The notes below the pieces were generated by a model. The model was not told where the DNA came from. It worked only from the letters and a program-made list of their open reading frames with translations, and did not search any database. From positions 1 to 13,385 of the forward strand of contig JBAUTF010000120.1 of NCBI GenBank assembly GCA_049582065.1: 13,385 bases of DNA, read 5' to 3'. Each line of letters starts with the position of its first letter. The first letter of the stretch is position 1. Below are positions 1 to 6,259 of the stretch, piece by piece. The translations under genes were made by a program, and so were the position numbers. This stretch comes from DATKSS01 sp049582065 (GTDB taxonomy: Bacteria > Chloroflexota > Dormibacteria > Dormibacterales > Dormibacteraceae).

Positions 1-272
1 AGGACCGGGTCGATCGTGGCCGAGTCCGCGTCCGGTATGAGCAGCATGTCGCTCTCGTCGATCGCCTGGAAGCCGCGGATGCTGGACCCGTCGAAACCGA
101 GGCCGTCCGTGAAGCTGCTCACCTCGAGCTCGCCGATGGGCAGGCTGAAATGCTGCCACGTGCCGGGAAGATCGACAAACCGGACGTCGACCACCTCGAC
201 GCCCTCCGCCTTCGCGCGTTCGATCACTTCGCGCGGGCTGGTTTTGCTAACCGCCTTGGTCTCAATCGCCAT
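1..272 (-). CDS. glnA: Glutamine synthetase type I, N-terminal part (runs off the window)
   Basis: Glutamine synthetase makes glutamine from glutamate, ammonia and ATP in the cytoplasm. Only the first 90 codons are present; the gene continues past base 1. The visible part is the beta-grasp N-terminal domain. It begins MAIETKAVSK and carries the family signatures VDVRFVDLPGTWQH (about residues 28-41) and LGFDGSSIRGF followed by DESDMLLIPD, which belongs to the start of the active-site funnel and shows the GSSIRGF motif of bacterial GlnA. The ATG at 272 is supported by a strong ribosome binding site, GGAGGG, a few bases upstream (about 278-283). It lies downstream of amt and a predicted small membrane ORF on the same strand, which fits an ammonium uptake/assimilation cluster. 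A 184-base gap holding two palindromes separates it from that small ORF, so it probably has its own regulated promoter. The family call is certain; subclass (GSI-alpha or beta) cannot be judged from this fragment. Confidence 0.96.
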   Translation of the reverse strand, partial: MAIETKAVSKTSPREVIERAKAEGVEVVDVRFVDLPGTWQHFSLPIGELEVSSFTDGLGFDGSSIRGFQAIDESDMLLIPDADSATIDPV

Positions 273-314
273 TAACACCCTCCATGAAGCTTGGTTTTGA
301 CGGGCCCCACACTC

Positions 315-359
315 ATCCTATGAACCTGAGGCTCAGGTAATCACGTGTGCTCCACACGT
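315..359 (-). promoter_or_regulatory. Putative glnA promoter/operator with two palindromes
   Basis: Two perfect inverted repeats lie 53-87 bases upstream of the glnA start: CCTGAG-N-CTCAGG at 325-337 and ACGTGTG-CTC-CACACGT at 343-359. On the minus strand a possible -10 (TAGGAT, 315-320) sits just downstream of the first palindrome. A weak -35 candidate (TGATTA, 338-343) lies 17 bases further up, so the CCTGAG palindrome would fall between -35 and -10, a typical repressor position. Neither palindrome matches the GlnR, TnrA or NtcA consensus sites I know, so the regulator is unknown. The repeats are seen directly; the promoter role is inferred. Confidence 0.45.
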
Positions 360-424
360 ATATCCAGGCCATCCTTTGGTATTCCCCACACTGCAGGCCG
401 GCATGACCGCGATCAGGGTGGGGA

Positions 425-447
425 GGCGCCGACGAGTCGCCGGCGCC
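425..447 (-). terminator. GC-rich hairpin after the small ORF (possible weak terminator)
   Basis: GGCGCCG (425-431) pairs with CGGCGCC (441-447) across a 9-base loop that itself contains GAC/GTC. It begins about 10 bases after the stop of the 28-codon ORF. There is no T-run after it on the minus strand, so it is at best a factor-dependent or weak terminator, or a processing stem between amt and glnA. Confidence 0.35.
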
Positions 448-456
448 GCTAGCTGC

Positions 457-543
457 TTACGCCTCTCCCGGGGTGCGGCGCCTGACGACGAACAGGAGCA
501 GGGTCCAGTACGCTGCGATTCCGACTACGTACAAAGCTGTCAT
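457..543 (-). CDS. Predicted 28-residue single-pass membrane peptide between amt and glnA
   Basis: This short ORF starts MTALYVVGIAAYW, continues with a hydrophobic stretch to LLLFVV (about residues 3-20), and ends RRRTPGEA. That gives one transmembrane helix followed by three arginines, so the C-terminus should face the cytoplasm. The ATG at 543 is chosen because the minus strand has an AGAGGA-type ribosome site (552-557) at normal spacing; the frame stays open upstream but without a comparable start. It is 101 bases downstream of the amt stop on the same strand, with no terminator in between, so it may be co-transcribed with amt. I do not recognise the family. The layout (short helix plus RRR) loosely recalls CcmD- or KdpF-type accessory peptides, but neither partner is present. 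It could act on Amt or be a non-functional ORF; translation is unproven. Confidence 0.45.
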   Translation of the reverse strand: MTALYVVGIAAYWTLLLFVVRRRTPGEA

Positions 544-644
544 GTGGCAGATCCTCTCCCAAGTGCCGGTTGCCGAATACATGCGGGTCACACAAATTGA
601 GGGGAGTGAGGTTCGTCTGGAGAACACGAGCCGCCCCCCGGCCA

Positions 645-2054
645 CTAGGGTGTCGCGGGGACGCCCGACGGGTCGAAGTGAGTCAGCGGCACCGAGGGCG
701 GCTCGATTCCCGTCCTGGTGCTGCCGAGGTCGAGCGAGACGTCGCCATGGACCATCTCGTCTCCGATTTCAAGGTGTGCGTCCGGCATGCGCAGGGGCAC
801 CAGCAATCCGACGAGCTTGATGACCAGGAACGTCGCGGCCGCGTCGTAAACAAGGATGACGGCCAGGGCAAGGGCCTGAACGGCGAGCTGGTGAGCGTTC
901 CCGTAGAACAAACCGGTCACCGCGAAAGCCGGGGTCTTGCCGCTGCCGGGGTACTCGATCATGCTGGGGTCTGCGATCAGGCCGACCATCAACCCGCCGA
1001 TGGCGCCAGGAAAGAGGTGTGTGTGCATCACGCCAAGGGTGTCATCGATTCTCGCGATCGCTTTGATGCGGGGGAGATACTGCATCGTGAACCAGGGGAC
1101 GACCGCCGCGACCATTCCGATGAGAATGGCACCGAAGCCGTTGACCCAGCCGGCTCCAGGCGTGATCGCTACGAGGCCCGCGACCATGCCGTTGATCATC
1201 CCGGCGACGTTGCTCTTGCCGGTCATGAAGACGTCCAGAAGCATCCAGACCAGGAGGGCGGTTGCGGTCGCCAGGTTGGTGTTGAGGACGGCTGCCGCCG
1301 CGTCGGCATTGGCGGTGTAAGGGTCGCCTCCGTTGAAGCCGTTCCAGCCGAGCCACAACAGGCCTCCGCCCGCGATGGCCATCAACAGGTTGCTGGGGTT
1401 GTTCTCCTGCCGGTCTTTGAGCAGGCGCGGTCCGATCACGGCCGCCGCGACCACGCCCGATATGCCGGCCGCCACGTGAATGACATACCCGCCGCTGTAG
1501 TCGACGGCGCCCTGCTGCGCGAGCCAGCCGCCGCCCCAGATCAGGAAGGCGCCGACGGGGTAAACCAACGTCATCCACAGAGGAACAAAGAGCATCCAGG
1601 CCTTGAAGTTCATGCGACCGAGCAGGGCCCCGCCAAGGATGATGACCGTGATCGCGCCGAAGACGAACTGGAAGTAGACCATGGCCGAGGTCGGGAATCT
1701 GAGCGCCGGTAGGCCTCCGCTGCTGGTCAGCAGCGGAATGGTCGATTGGCTCAACTCGGACGATGCGAAGTTGACGGGCCAGGGAATGCCGATGATGTCC
1801 TGCCCGAAGAGGTGTGCCGAGTTGCCGAAGCTCATGTTGTAGCTCCACAGCGTCCAGACCAGAAGGCTCATGGCGAACGCGTAAAGCACCATCAGCGCCG
1901 AGTTGAGCGCCCACTTCCGCTTCATCAGCCCGGCGTACAAGATCGCCAGGCCCGGAACGCTCTGGAGCCCGACCAGCGTGGCCGCAGTCAGCTGCCAGGC
2001 GGTGTCGCCTGAGTTCAGCCAGTTGGGCGAAGGTATGAGTCCATCCAAGAACAT
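645..2054 (-). CDS. amt: Ammonium transporter, Amt/MEP/Rh family
   Basis: This 469-residue polytopic membrane protein conducts ammonium into the cell for glutamine synthetase. Key positions (from the ATG at 2054): VDYSGGYVIHVAAG near 184-197 carries the conserved Asp185 and first pore His193; DDTLGVMHTH near 337-346 carries the second pore His346; GWNGFNGGDP lies between them. About eleven hydrophobic segments are visible, as expected for the family. The HTH form of the second motif is like the AMT2 subgroup rather than E. coli AmtB (FGVH). The hydrophilic C-terminal tail (about 45 residues) ends in a Pro-rich stretch. The ATG at 2054 is preferred over a longer in-frame start at 2126 because AGGGGGA precedes it by 8-9 bases and the 24 extra residues are not membrane-like. 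Downstream on the same strand are a predicted small membrane ORF and glnA. No PII (glnK) gene, the usual partner, is in the window. Confidence 0.95.
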   Translation of the reverse strand: MFLDGLIPSPNWLNSGDTAWQLTAATLVGLQSVPGLAILYAGLMKRKWALNSALMVLYAFAMSLLVWTLWSYNMSFGNSAHLFGQDIIGIPWPVNFASSELSQSTIPLLTSSGGLPALRFPTSAMVYFQFVFGAITVIILGGALLGRMNFKAWMLFVPLWMTLVYPVGAFLIWGGGWLAQQGAVDYSGGYVIHVAAGISGVVAAAVIGPRLLKDRQENNPSNLLMAIAGGGLLWLGWNGFNGGDPYTANADAAAAVLNTNLATATALLVWMLLDVFMTGKSNVAGMINGMVAGLVAITPGAGWVNGFGAILIGMVAAVVPWFTMQYLPRIKAIARIDDTLGVMHTHLFPGAIGGLMVGLIADPSMIEYPGSGKTPAFAVTGLFYGNAHQLAVQALALAVILVYDAAATFLVIKLVGLLVPLRMPDAHLEIGDEMVHGDVSLDLGSTRTGIEPPSVPLTHFDPSGVPATP

Positions 2055-2187
2055 AAGCGGCAGTCCCCCTTGACTAGTGGTTGTGCAATGCCGCCTACGA
2101 CCGATGTGAGGTGGCCCCCGGCGCATCGCCTGGAAGAATGCTCACAGAGGCCCGCTGCCGGGTACATGGTGTGGATGTCACGAAGGC

Positions 2188-2219
2188 GACCGGCATTTGT
2201 GTGTACCAATGCCACGGTC
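2188..2219 (-). promoter_or_regulatory. Inverted repeat upstream of amt
   Basis: GACC-GGCATT (2188-2197) pairs with AATGCC-(AC)-GGTC (2208-2219): a 10-bp stem with a 2-base bulge and a 10-base loop. It lies about 135-165 bases upstream of the amt ATG, in the 221-base gap between trxA and amt. It could be an operator or a structured part of a long amt leader. No T-run follows on the minus strand, so it is not a plain terminator. Confidence 0.35.
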
Positions 2220-2226
2220 GGCCGCC

Positions 2227-2275
2227 AAAAGATAAGGGGCCGGGCATGACCCGGCCTCAACCGCGATGAGCGGTT
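2227..2275 (-). terminator. trxA intrinsic terminator with tandem hairpins
   Basis: Immediately after the trxA stop the minus strand has two hairpins. AACCGC/GCGGTT (2259-2275, 5-base loop) is followed by GGCCGGG/CCCGGCC (2238-2256, 5-base loop TCATG). The second is followed by a T-rich tail CCTTATCTTTT (2227-2237). The second stem plus tail is a convincing rho-independent terminator that separates trxA from amt. Confidence 0.75.
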
Positions 2276-2629
2276 TTAGCTCGCCGGGTTGGAGGCGGCG
2301 ACGCCGATGTTCTTGCTGATCCAGGCCTTGATCGGGGCCGGCCCGCCGGGGTAGCCCACGAGGCGGTCCACCAGCTTGCCGTCGCGGAACAGACCGAGCG
2401 TCGGAATGCCCATCACGCCGTAGCGAATGGCGATCTCCTGGTTGCTGTCCACGTCCAGCTTGCCGATCGTGACCTTGCCGGCGTACTCGCCCGCCAGCTG
2501 CTCGACCACCGGGGTCATCATGCGGCACGGGCCGCACCAGTCGGCATAGAAGTCGACCACCACGGGTTCGCTGGCCTGGAGCACGTCGGCCTCGAAAGTC
2601 GGGCCGTCGAAATGCTTCATGTTGCTCAT
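2276..2629 (-). CDS. trxA: Thioredoxin
   Basis: A 117-residue cytoplasmic disulfide reductase. The active site is WCGPC at residues 31-35, preceded by VVVDFYAD. The conserved cis-proline loop GIPT is at 74-77, followed by LFRDGKLVDRLVGY. Length and motifs are those of classical thioredoxin 1, with no signal peptide. The reading frame stays open far upstream (to 3883), but that is antisense to the glycosyltransferase and is spurious; the start MSNMKHF at 2629 matches the family. An alternative ATG at 2620 would remove three residues. No clear ribosome site is visible. It is divergent from the glycosyltransferase, sharing a gap of about 63 bases, and is closed off by a strong terminator, so it is probably a single-gene unit. 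Confidence 0.95.
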   Translation of the reverse strand: MSNMKHFDGPTFEADVLQASEPVVVDFYADWCGPCRMMTPVVEQLAGEYAGKVTIGKLDVDSNQEIAIRYGVMGIPTLGLFRDGKLVDRLVGYPGGPAPIKAWISKNIGVAASNPAS

Positions 2630-2680
2630 GACTACAAGAAGCTCGGCGCGCGCCTGGCTATTCCCGGTCGCAGCAGCGCC

Positions 2681-2686
2681 GATAAT
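2681..2686 (+). promoter_or_regulatory. Putative -10 box for a leaderless glycosyltransferase transcript
   Basis: GATAAT (5/6 match to TATAAT) ends 6 bases before the GTG at 2693, so transcription would begin at or next to the start codon. No ribosome binding site precedes the GTG and no convincing -35 is seen. This supports the GTG as the start and a leaderless mRNA, but it is inferred from position only. Confidence 0.45.
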
Positions 2687-2692
2687 CGGGCG

Positions 2693-4228
2693 GTGGCGAC
2701 CCTTCCGGCCGAGCAGCCGGCATCCGCTCTGCAGCAGGCTGTTCGGCAGTTCTGCGCCCGGCTCTTCGAGGCGGCGCCGGGCCTCATAACCTGGATCCTC
2801 CTGCTTTCGCCCGCCTGGATCCCGATCATCTTCCAATCTCCGGGCGCGCTGGTCGTCGCGTCCGCCGTGCTGGTCTTCGACATCTACTGGCTGATCCGGG
2901 CGATCACGGTCGTCACAGGTGTGTACAGCACCATGCTCAGGATGCGCCGCGACATGGCGATGGACTGGCTGGCGCTGTGCCAGGAGGACCGGGGAAAGGG
3001 CGTCCTCGACCCTCTCCAGTACATCCACCTGAGCGTGATCCCGACCTATACCGAGCCGTACCACGTGCTCGAGCAGACGGTGCAGGCGATCGTGGATTCG
3101 AACTACCCGTCCGAGCTGATGATGGTGGGGATCATCACCCGTGAGACCGACAAGCCGGGCTGGGAGAACGTCGCCCGTTTGAAGGAGAAGTTCGGCCCCA
3201 GGCTCGGCGGTTTCTACCACATCAAAGACCCGCTCGAACCGGGGATCGTGGTCGGCAAGTCGGCCGCAATGAACTGGGGTGGCCGCTGGATGGTGCGCGT
3301 GCTGACGGAAGAAGGCTACGACCTTCGCAACATCTTGATCACCGATCTCGACTCCGACTACCGCGTTCACCCCCAGTACTTCGCCTGGATCAGCTGGCAC
3401 CACGCGCGCGAAACGCTGCGCGACTACGTCATCTGGCAGCCGGTCCCCCTGTTCCACAACAACATCTGGCAGGTGCCCATGGCCGTTCGCATCATGTCGG
3501 CCGCCACTTCGCAGTGGCAGATGTTCCTGCACTCGAGGCCGCACCGGCTGGTCGCCTTCAGCAGCTATACATGCAGCCTCGACTTTGTCCACAAGGTTGG
3601 CTATTGGGACAAGGACGTCATCCCGGAGGACTCGCGTTTCTACTGGAAGGCCTTCTTCACCTTCGGCAAGAAGTTCTCGGTCAAATCCGTTTACCTGCCG
3701 TTGTACGGTGACTCGCCCAACTCGCGCGACTACGCGTCGACGCACATGAGCCAGTACAACCAGATCAAGCGATGGGCTTGGGGCATCACCGACGTGCCCT
3801 ACGTGCTGGCCAGGCTCTTCAAGCATCCGGAGATCCCGCTTTGGCTTCGCATCAGGCGGTTCATGAACCTCTTCCTGAACCACCTCAACTGGATCTTCCT
3901 CCCGCTACTCCTCATGTTCGGTGCATCGATCCCGATCTGGGTGAGCGTCGACTTCTCGCTCACCGATCTCGGCCAGACGCTATGGACCTACTCCGGCATC
4001 CTGCTTTCGACCACGCTGTCGACTGTCGTCTTCTTCCTGTACTTCGAGATCAGGATGCTTCCCCCCAAGCCCAAGGAATGGCCGCTGTGGAAGAAGGCGG
4101 CGGTGCACCTGCAGTACTTCGCTTACCCGATGGTGGGCCTGGTCCTCAGTGTGCTCCCGGCCCTGGAGGCCCACACGCGACTCCTTTTGGGCCGCTACCT
4201 CGAGTACCGCGTCACGGAGAAGGTGTAA
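2693..4228 (+). CDS. Membrane GT2-family glycosyltransferase, cellulose-synthase-like
   Basis: This inner-membrane glycosyltransferase of about 511 residues probably polymerises or extends a polysaccharide from nucleotide sugars. Two N-terminal helices (roughly residues 30-80) precede a cytosolic GT-A domain. Seen motifs: DLDSD at 218-222 (metal/nucleotide DxD), the base PED at 311-313 within the IPEDSRFYWKAFF segment (the TED-like position), and QIKRW at 357-361, the QxxRW signature of processive GT2 enzymes. Three or four further helices follow (about 390-500), ending YRVTEKV. The GTG at 2693 is chosen because the ATG at 2612 would overlap divergent trxA and because a -10 box sits just upstream; this start is uncertain. 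No PilZ domain or partner subunit (such as BcsB) is next to it, so the product cannot be named; cellulose is not implied. It is convergent with petD. Confidence 0.85.
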   Translation: MATLPAEQPASALQQAVRQFCARLFEAAPGLITWILLLSPAWIPIIFQSPGALVVASAVLVFDIYWLIRAITVVTGVYSTMLRMRRDMAMDWLALCQEDRGKGVLDPLQYIHLSVIPTYTEPYHVLEQTVQAIVDSNYPSELMMVGIITRETDKPGWENVARLKEKFGPRLGGFYHIKDPLEPGIVVGKSAAMNWGGRWMVRVLTEEGYDLRNILITDLDSDYRVHPQYFAWISWHHARETLRDYVIWQPVPLFHNNIWQVPMAVRIMSAATSQWQMFLHSRPHRLVAFSSYTCSLDFVHKVGYWDKDVIPEDSRFYWKAFFTFGKKFSVKSVYLPLYGDSPNSRDYASTHMSQYNQIKRWAWGITDVPYVLARLFKHPEIPLWLRIRRFMNLFLNHLNWIFLPLLLMFGASIPIWVSVDFSLTDLGQTLWTYSGILLSTTLSTVVFFLYFEIRMLPPKPKEWPLWKKAAVHLQYFAYPMVGLVLSVLPALEAHTRLLLGRYLEYRVTEKV

Positions 4229-4296
4229 GCGGCATCGACGTCGGGGCACGGACGCTGACGCTGAAGGGCTGGTTCGGATCGATTCACGACAGCGCC

Positions 4297-4337
4297 AAGG
4301 CAAGGCTGGTGATTGGTTGCGGCTAGGGCTTTGCCTT
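4297..4337. terminator. Long-stem inverted repeat between convergent genes
   Basis: AAGGCAAGGC (4297-4306) pairs with GCTTTGCCTT (4328-4337), 10 bp with one G-U, across about 21 bases. It lies between the convergent ends of the glycosyltransferase and petD and overlaps the petD stop. A second small hairpin, GCCCCG/CGGGGC, lies in the last codons of petD. Neither has a T-run, so a bidirectional terminator is plausible but unproven. The rest of the 107-base gap shows nothing else. Confidence 0.4.
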
Positions 4338-5019
4338 AGGCCCCGCAGACGGGGCTGTTGATGAACCAAGGAATGCAGAACTGAGGGCCGGCCAGGGCCC
4401 AGAGCGTGAGTCCGGCAATAATCCCGAGAAAGATCACCCAGCCGGTTCCCGTGATGATGTTGCGGCCCGGCACTGGCCACTTCGCCCAGCCCAGGCGCCT
4501 GGCCATGCGCGGGCCGGCCTTCGCGTCGATGAAGGGCCACACCAGCAGCACCAACACGGCGCCAGGCGGGACCACCCCGAACATGATCAGCTCCGGGCCG
4601 AGCTTGAGGAGCTGGAACAGAAACAGGAAATACCAGTCCGGTCGTGGGATGGTGACCGCACGAGGGTCGGCCGCCTGCTCGAGCTGAAGGTTCTTCTGCA
4701 CGAAAGCGGCAAGCAGCCCGACCGTGACCAGCATCAGCACAGCGATGATCGGGTAGGGCCAGAAGTGGTCCGGGAAGAACGGGTGGGTGTCTTCGTCCGG
4801 CATGTCGTCCGCGAGGTGGTGGCCCGCGTCGCCCATGAGGATGGGGAAGAGGGCAAGTCCGACCAGCACTGGGTAGAGGATGTTGTCCGGTCCGATCGGG
4901 AGGCGCTTCCATTCCGGTTCGAGCGTGTGCCCGGCGTGGCTGTCGACCTCGACGATCGGGATCTCCTGGGCGGCGACGGCCGCTCCCGGTCCTTCCTTCC
5001 CGACGTCCCGGGTGCTCAC
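4336..5019 (-). CDS. petD: Cytochrome bc complex subunit IV-like (C-terminal half of cytochrome b)
   Basis: This 227-residue membrane protein corresponds to b6f subunit IV, supplying the Qo-site Pro-Asp-Trp-Tyr loop and the last helices of split cytochrome b. PDWY is at residues 127-130, followed by FLFLFQLLKLGPE. Hydrophobic helices are near 47-63, 86-107, 145-163 and 189-211. PDWY in place of PEWY is typical of menaquinone-linked, low-potential complexes. Subunit IV is usually about 160 residues; here about 75 extra N-terminal residues bring one extra predicted helix and a His/Asp-rich loop (HHLADDMPDEDTH). There is no CxxCH, so it is not the subunit IV-cytochrome c fusion seen in Bacillus QcrC; it has only two cysteines, in the last 13 residues. 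It starts at the GTG at 5019, overlapping the qcrB stop (ATGTGA), so the two are translationally coupled. Confidence 0.88.
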   Translation of the reverse strand: MSTRDVGKEGPGAAVAAQEIPIVEVDSHAGHTLEPEWKRLPIGPDNILYPVLVGLALFPILMGDAGHHLADDMPDEDTHPFFPDHFWPYPIIAVLMLVTVGLLAAFVQKNLQLEQAADPRAVTIPRPDWYFLFLFQLLKLGPELIMFGVVPPGAVLVLLVWPFIDAKAGPRMARRLGWAKWPVPGRNIITGTGWVIFLGIIAGLTLWALAGPQFCIPWFINSPVCGA

Positions 5020-5714
5020 ATCGGCTCCGAGATGCCGTGCGCCCGGATGAACCGGAAGTGCACGTACATCAAGAGCACGATGACGGCGGGCAGCACGAAG
5101 ACATGGAGCGTGAAGAAGCGCTGGAGCGTCGGCGGGCCGACCACGGGGCCGCCCTGCAGCACCTCCTTGATGAAGGAGCCGAGCTGGGCCGGGGGCAGAG
5201 AGCCCGAGAGCTTGATCGTGACCTCGGTGGCGAAGTACGCCTTGGTGTCCCAGGGCAGGAGGTAGCCGGTCAGCGAGAGACCGAGGATGCAGAGCAGCAT
5301 GATCACGCCGACCATCCAGTTCAGTTCGCGCGGCGCCCGGTACGAGCCTGTCCAGTAGACCCGGGCCATGTGAATCAACACCATGACGATCAGGATGTTC
5401 GCTCCCCAGAAATGAGCTCCGCGGATCAGCCACCCGAGGTACTGGGTGTTCTGGATGAACAGCACGCTGTTGTATGCGGGCGATGCGCCGGGGACCCCGG
5501 CATCGGGCACGTAGTAAAAGGAGAGGAAGACTCCGGTCAACAGCTGGATCACGATGAGGATGAACACCATCCCCCCGAAGCAGTAGTAGAAGGCGTTGGC
5601 GAAGTTCGGCACGCGCTGGTAAAGGGCTTCGTCGATCGCCTTCGTGAACGGGTATCGCTCGTCGAGCCACTCGACGACCGCCACCTGGATATCGCGGGGG
5701 TGGGGGATCGCCAC
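5016..5714 (-). CDS. qcrB: Cytochrome b6-type subunit of a quinol oxidoreductase (bc complex)
   Basis: This 232-residue protein carries the two b hemes of a Rieske/cytochrome b complex that oxidises quinol and moves protons across the membrane. Four helices are visible. Heme ligands are His101 and His115 (WLIRGAHFW ... LIHMARVY, 13 residues between) and His204 and His219 (FFTLHVFVLP ... YVHFRFIR, 14 between). The 14-residue gap and the separate subunit IV are the b6f/Firmicute type; mitochondrial cytochrome b has 13. Cys45 in FYYCFGG lines up with the cysteine of cytochrome b6 (FYCLGG) that binds the extra heme c(n), so this heme is probably present. LTGYLLPWD matches the Qo-region helix. The start is the GTG at 5714, one base after the Rieske stop; the gene overlaps petD at its end. 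A single operon, qcrA-qcrB-petD, is very likely. Confidence 0.95.
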   Translation of the reverse strand: MAIPHPRDIQVAVVEWLDERYPFTKAIDEALYQRVPNFANAFYYCFGGMVFILIVIQLLTGVFLSFYYVPDAGVPGASPAYNSVLFIQNTQYLGWLIRGAHFWGANILIVMVLIHMARVYWTGSYRAPRELNWMVGVIMLLCILGLSLTGYLLPWDTKAYFATEVTIKLSGSLPPAQLGSFIKEVLQGGPVVGPPTLQRFFTLHVFVLPAVIVLLMYVHFRFIRAHGISEPM

Positions 5715-5715
5715 T

Positions 5716-6252
5716 TCAGAATCCCAACACTATGCCGTCGACCTGGATCGTGCTGGAGTCGTTCCCCTGCTTCCATGTCAGGTGCGAAAGTGGCACCGGC
5801 GCCGGTCCGTGCAGGACCGTGCCGTCGAGATGGAAGCGCGAGCCGTGACAAGGGCAGTCGAAGCTCATGGCGCTCTTGTTCAGCGCGACGGAGCATCCGA
5901 GGTGTGAGCAGTTGATCGCGAGCACGTCGACCTTGCCTCCGTGCTTGACCACGAAACCGCCGAACGCGAGGTCGCCGGGGGCATTGTCACCGCCACCGTC
6001 CGCCATGATGAACGCTGAGTTCGGGTTGGTCGGGGCGTTGAACTTGACCGCATCTCCGTCCTGGATCTGGTCGAGCGGCGTGTCGAGGGTGATCGTGAGC
6101 GGCCCCTTCTTCTGTCCCTTGGCTGGCGCGGGCCACAGGAAGAGGAGCAGCGGCGGCAGCGCTGTGAGCACGGTGGCTGTCATGAGACCGGCTATCCACC
6201 AACCGAGAAATCGCCGGCGGGTGACTCGTCTCGGGGCTGCCACGTCTGCCAT
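5716..6252 (-). CDS. qcrA: Rieske 2Fe-2S protein of the bc complex
   Basis: This 178-residue Rieske subunit takes electrons from quinol at the Qo site of the cytochrome b complex. It has a twin-arginine signal-anchor (TRRRFLGWW, residues 11-19), one helix (about 18-40), and a Rieske fold outside the membrane. Cluster ligands are Cys115 and His117 (NCSHLGC) and Cys133 and His136 (CPCHGSRF); Cys120 and Cys135 can form the usual disulfide. The length is normal for b6f/Gram-positive types. The ATG at 6252 is preferred over an upstream TTG at 6261. It has no ribosome site, but a TAAGAT box ends 9 bases before it, suggesting a very short leader. It follows trpS by 30 bases and is first in the qcrA-qcrB-petD operon. 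No cytochrome c1, b6f cytochrome f or diheme c gene accompanies it. Confidence 0.95.
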   Translation of the reverse strand: MADVAAPRRVTRRRFLGWWIAGLMTATVLTALPPLLLFLWPAPAKGQKKGPLTITLDTPLDQIQDGDAVKFNAPTNPNSAFIMADGGGDNAPGDLAFGGFVVKHGGKVDVLAINCSHLGCSVALNKSAMSFDCPCHGSRFHLDGTVLHGPAPVPLSHLTWKQGNDSSTIQVDGIVLGF

Positions 6253-6259
6253 CGGGCTC

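Noticed and set aside
570..1712. 380-codon open frame on the plus strand
   Set aside because: It is fully antisense to amt, its translation is Arg/Asp/His-rich and resembles no family, and amt has clear motifs. It is a GC-bias shadow.
2055..2187. Sigma-54 promoter for amt
   Set aside because: A GGC...TTGC string occurs near 2085-2095, but the GG to GC spacing is 7 rather than 10 bases, so it does not fit the -24/-12 consensus.
2612..2692. ATG 2612 as start of the glycosyltransferase
   Set aside because: It would overlap the start of divergent trxA by 18 bases and adds non-conserved residues; the GTG at 2693 fits better, though it is not proven.
2630..3883. Long N-terminal extension of the thioredoxin frame
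   Set aside because: It is antisense to the glycosyltransferase. Thioredoxin is complete from 2629, so no fusion protein is supported.
5020..5670. Upstream extension of the subunit IV frame
   Set aside because: It overlaps qcrB in another frame and gives Arg/Pro/Leu-rich nonsense. The GTG at 5019 gives the normal stop/start overlap.
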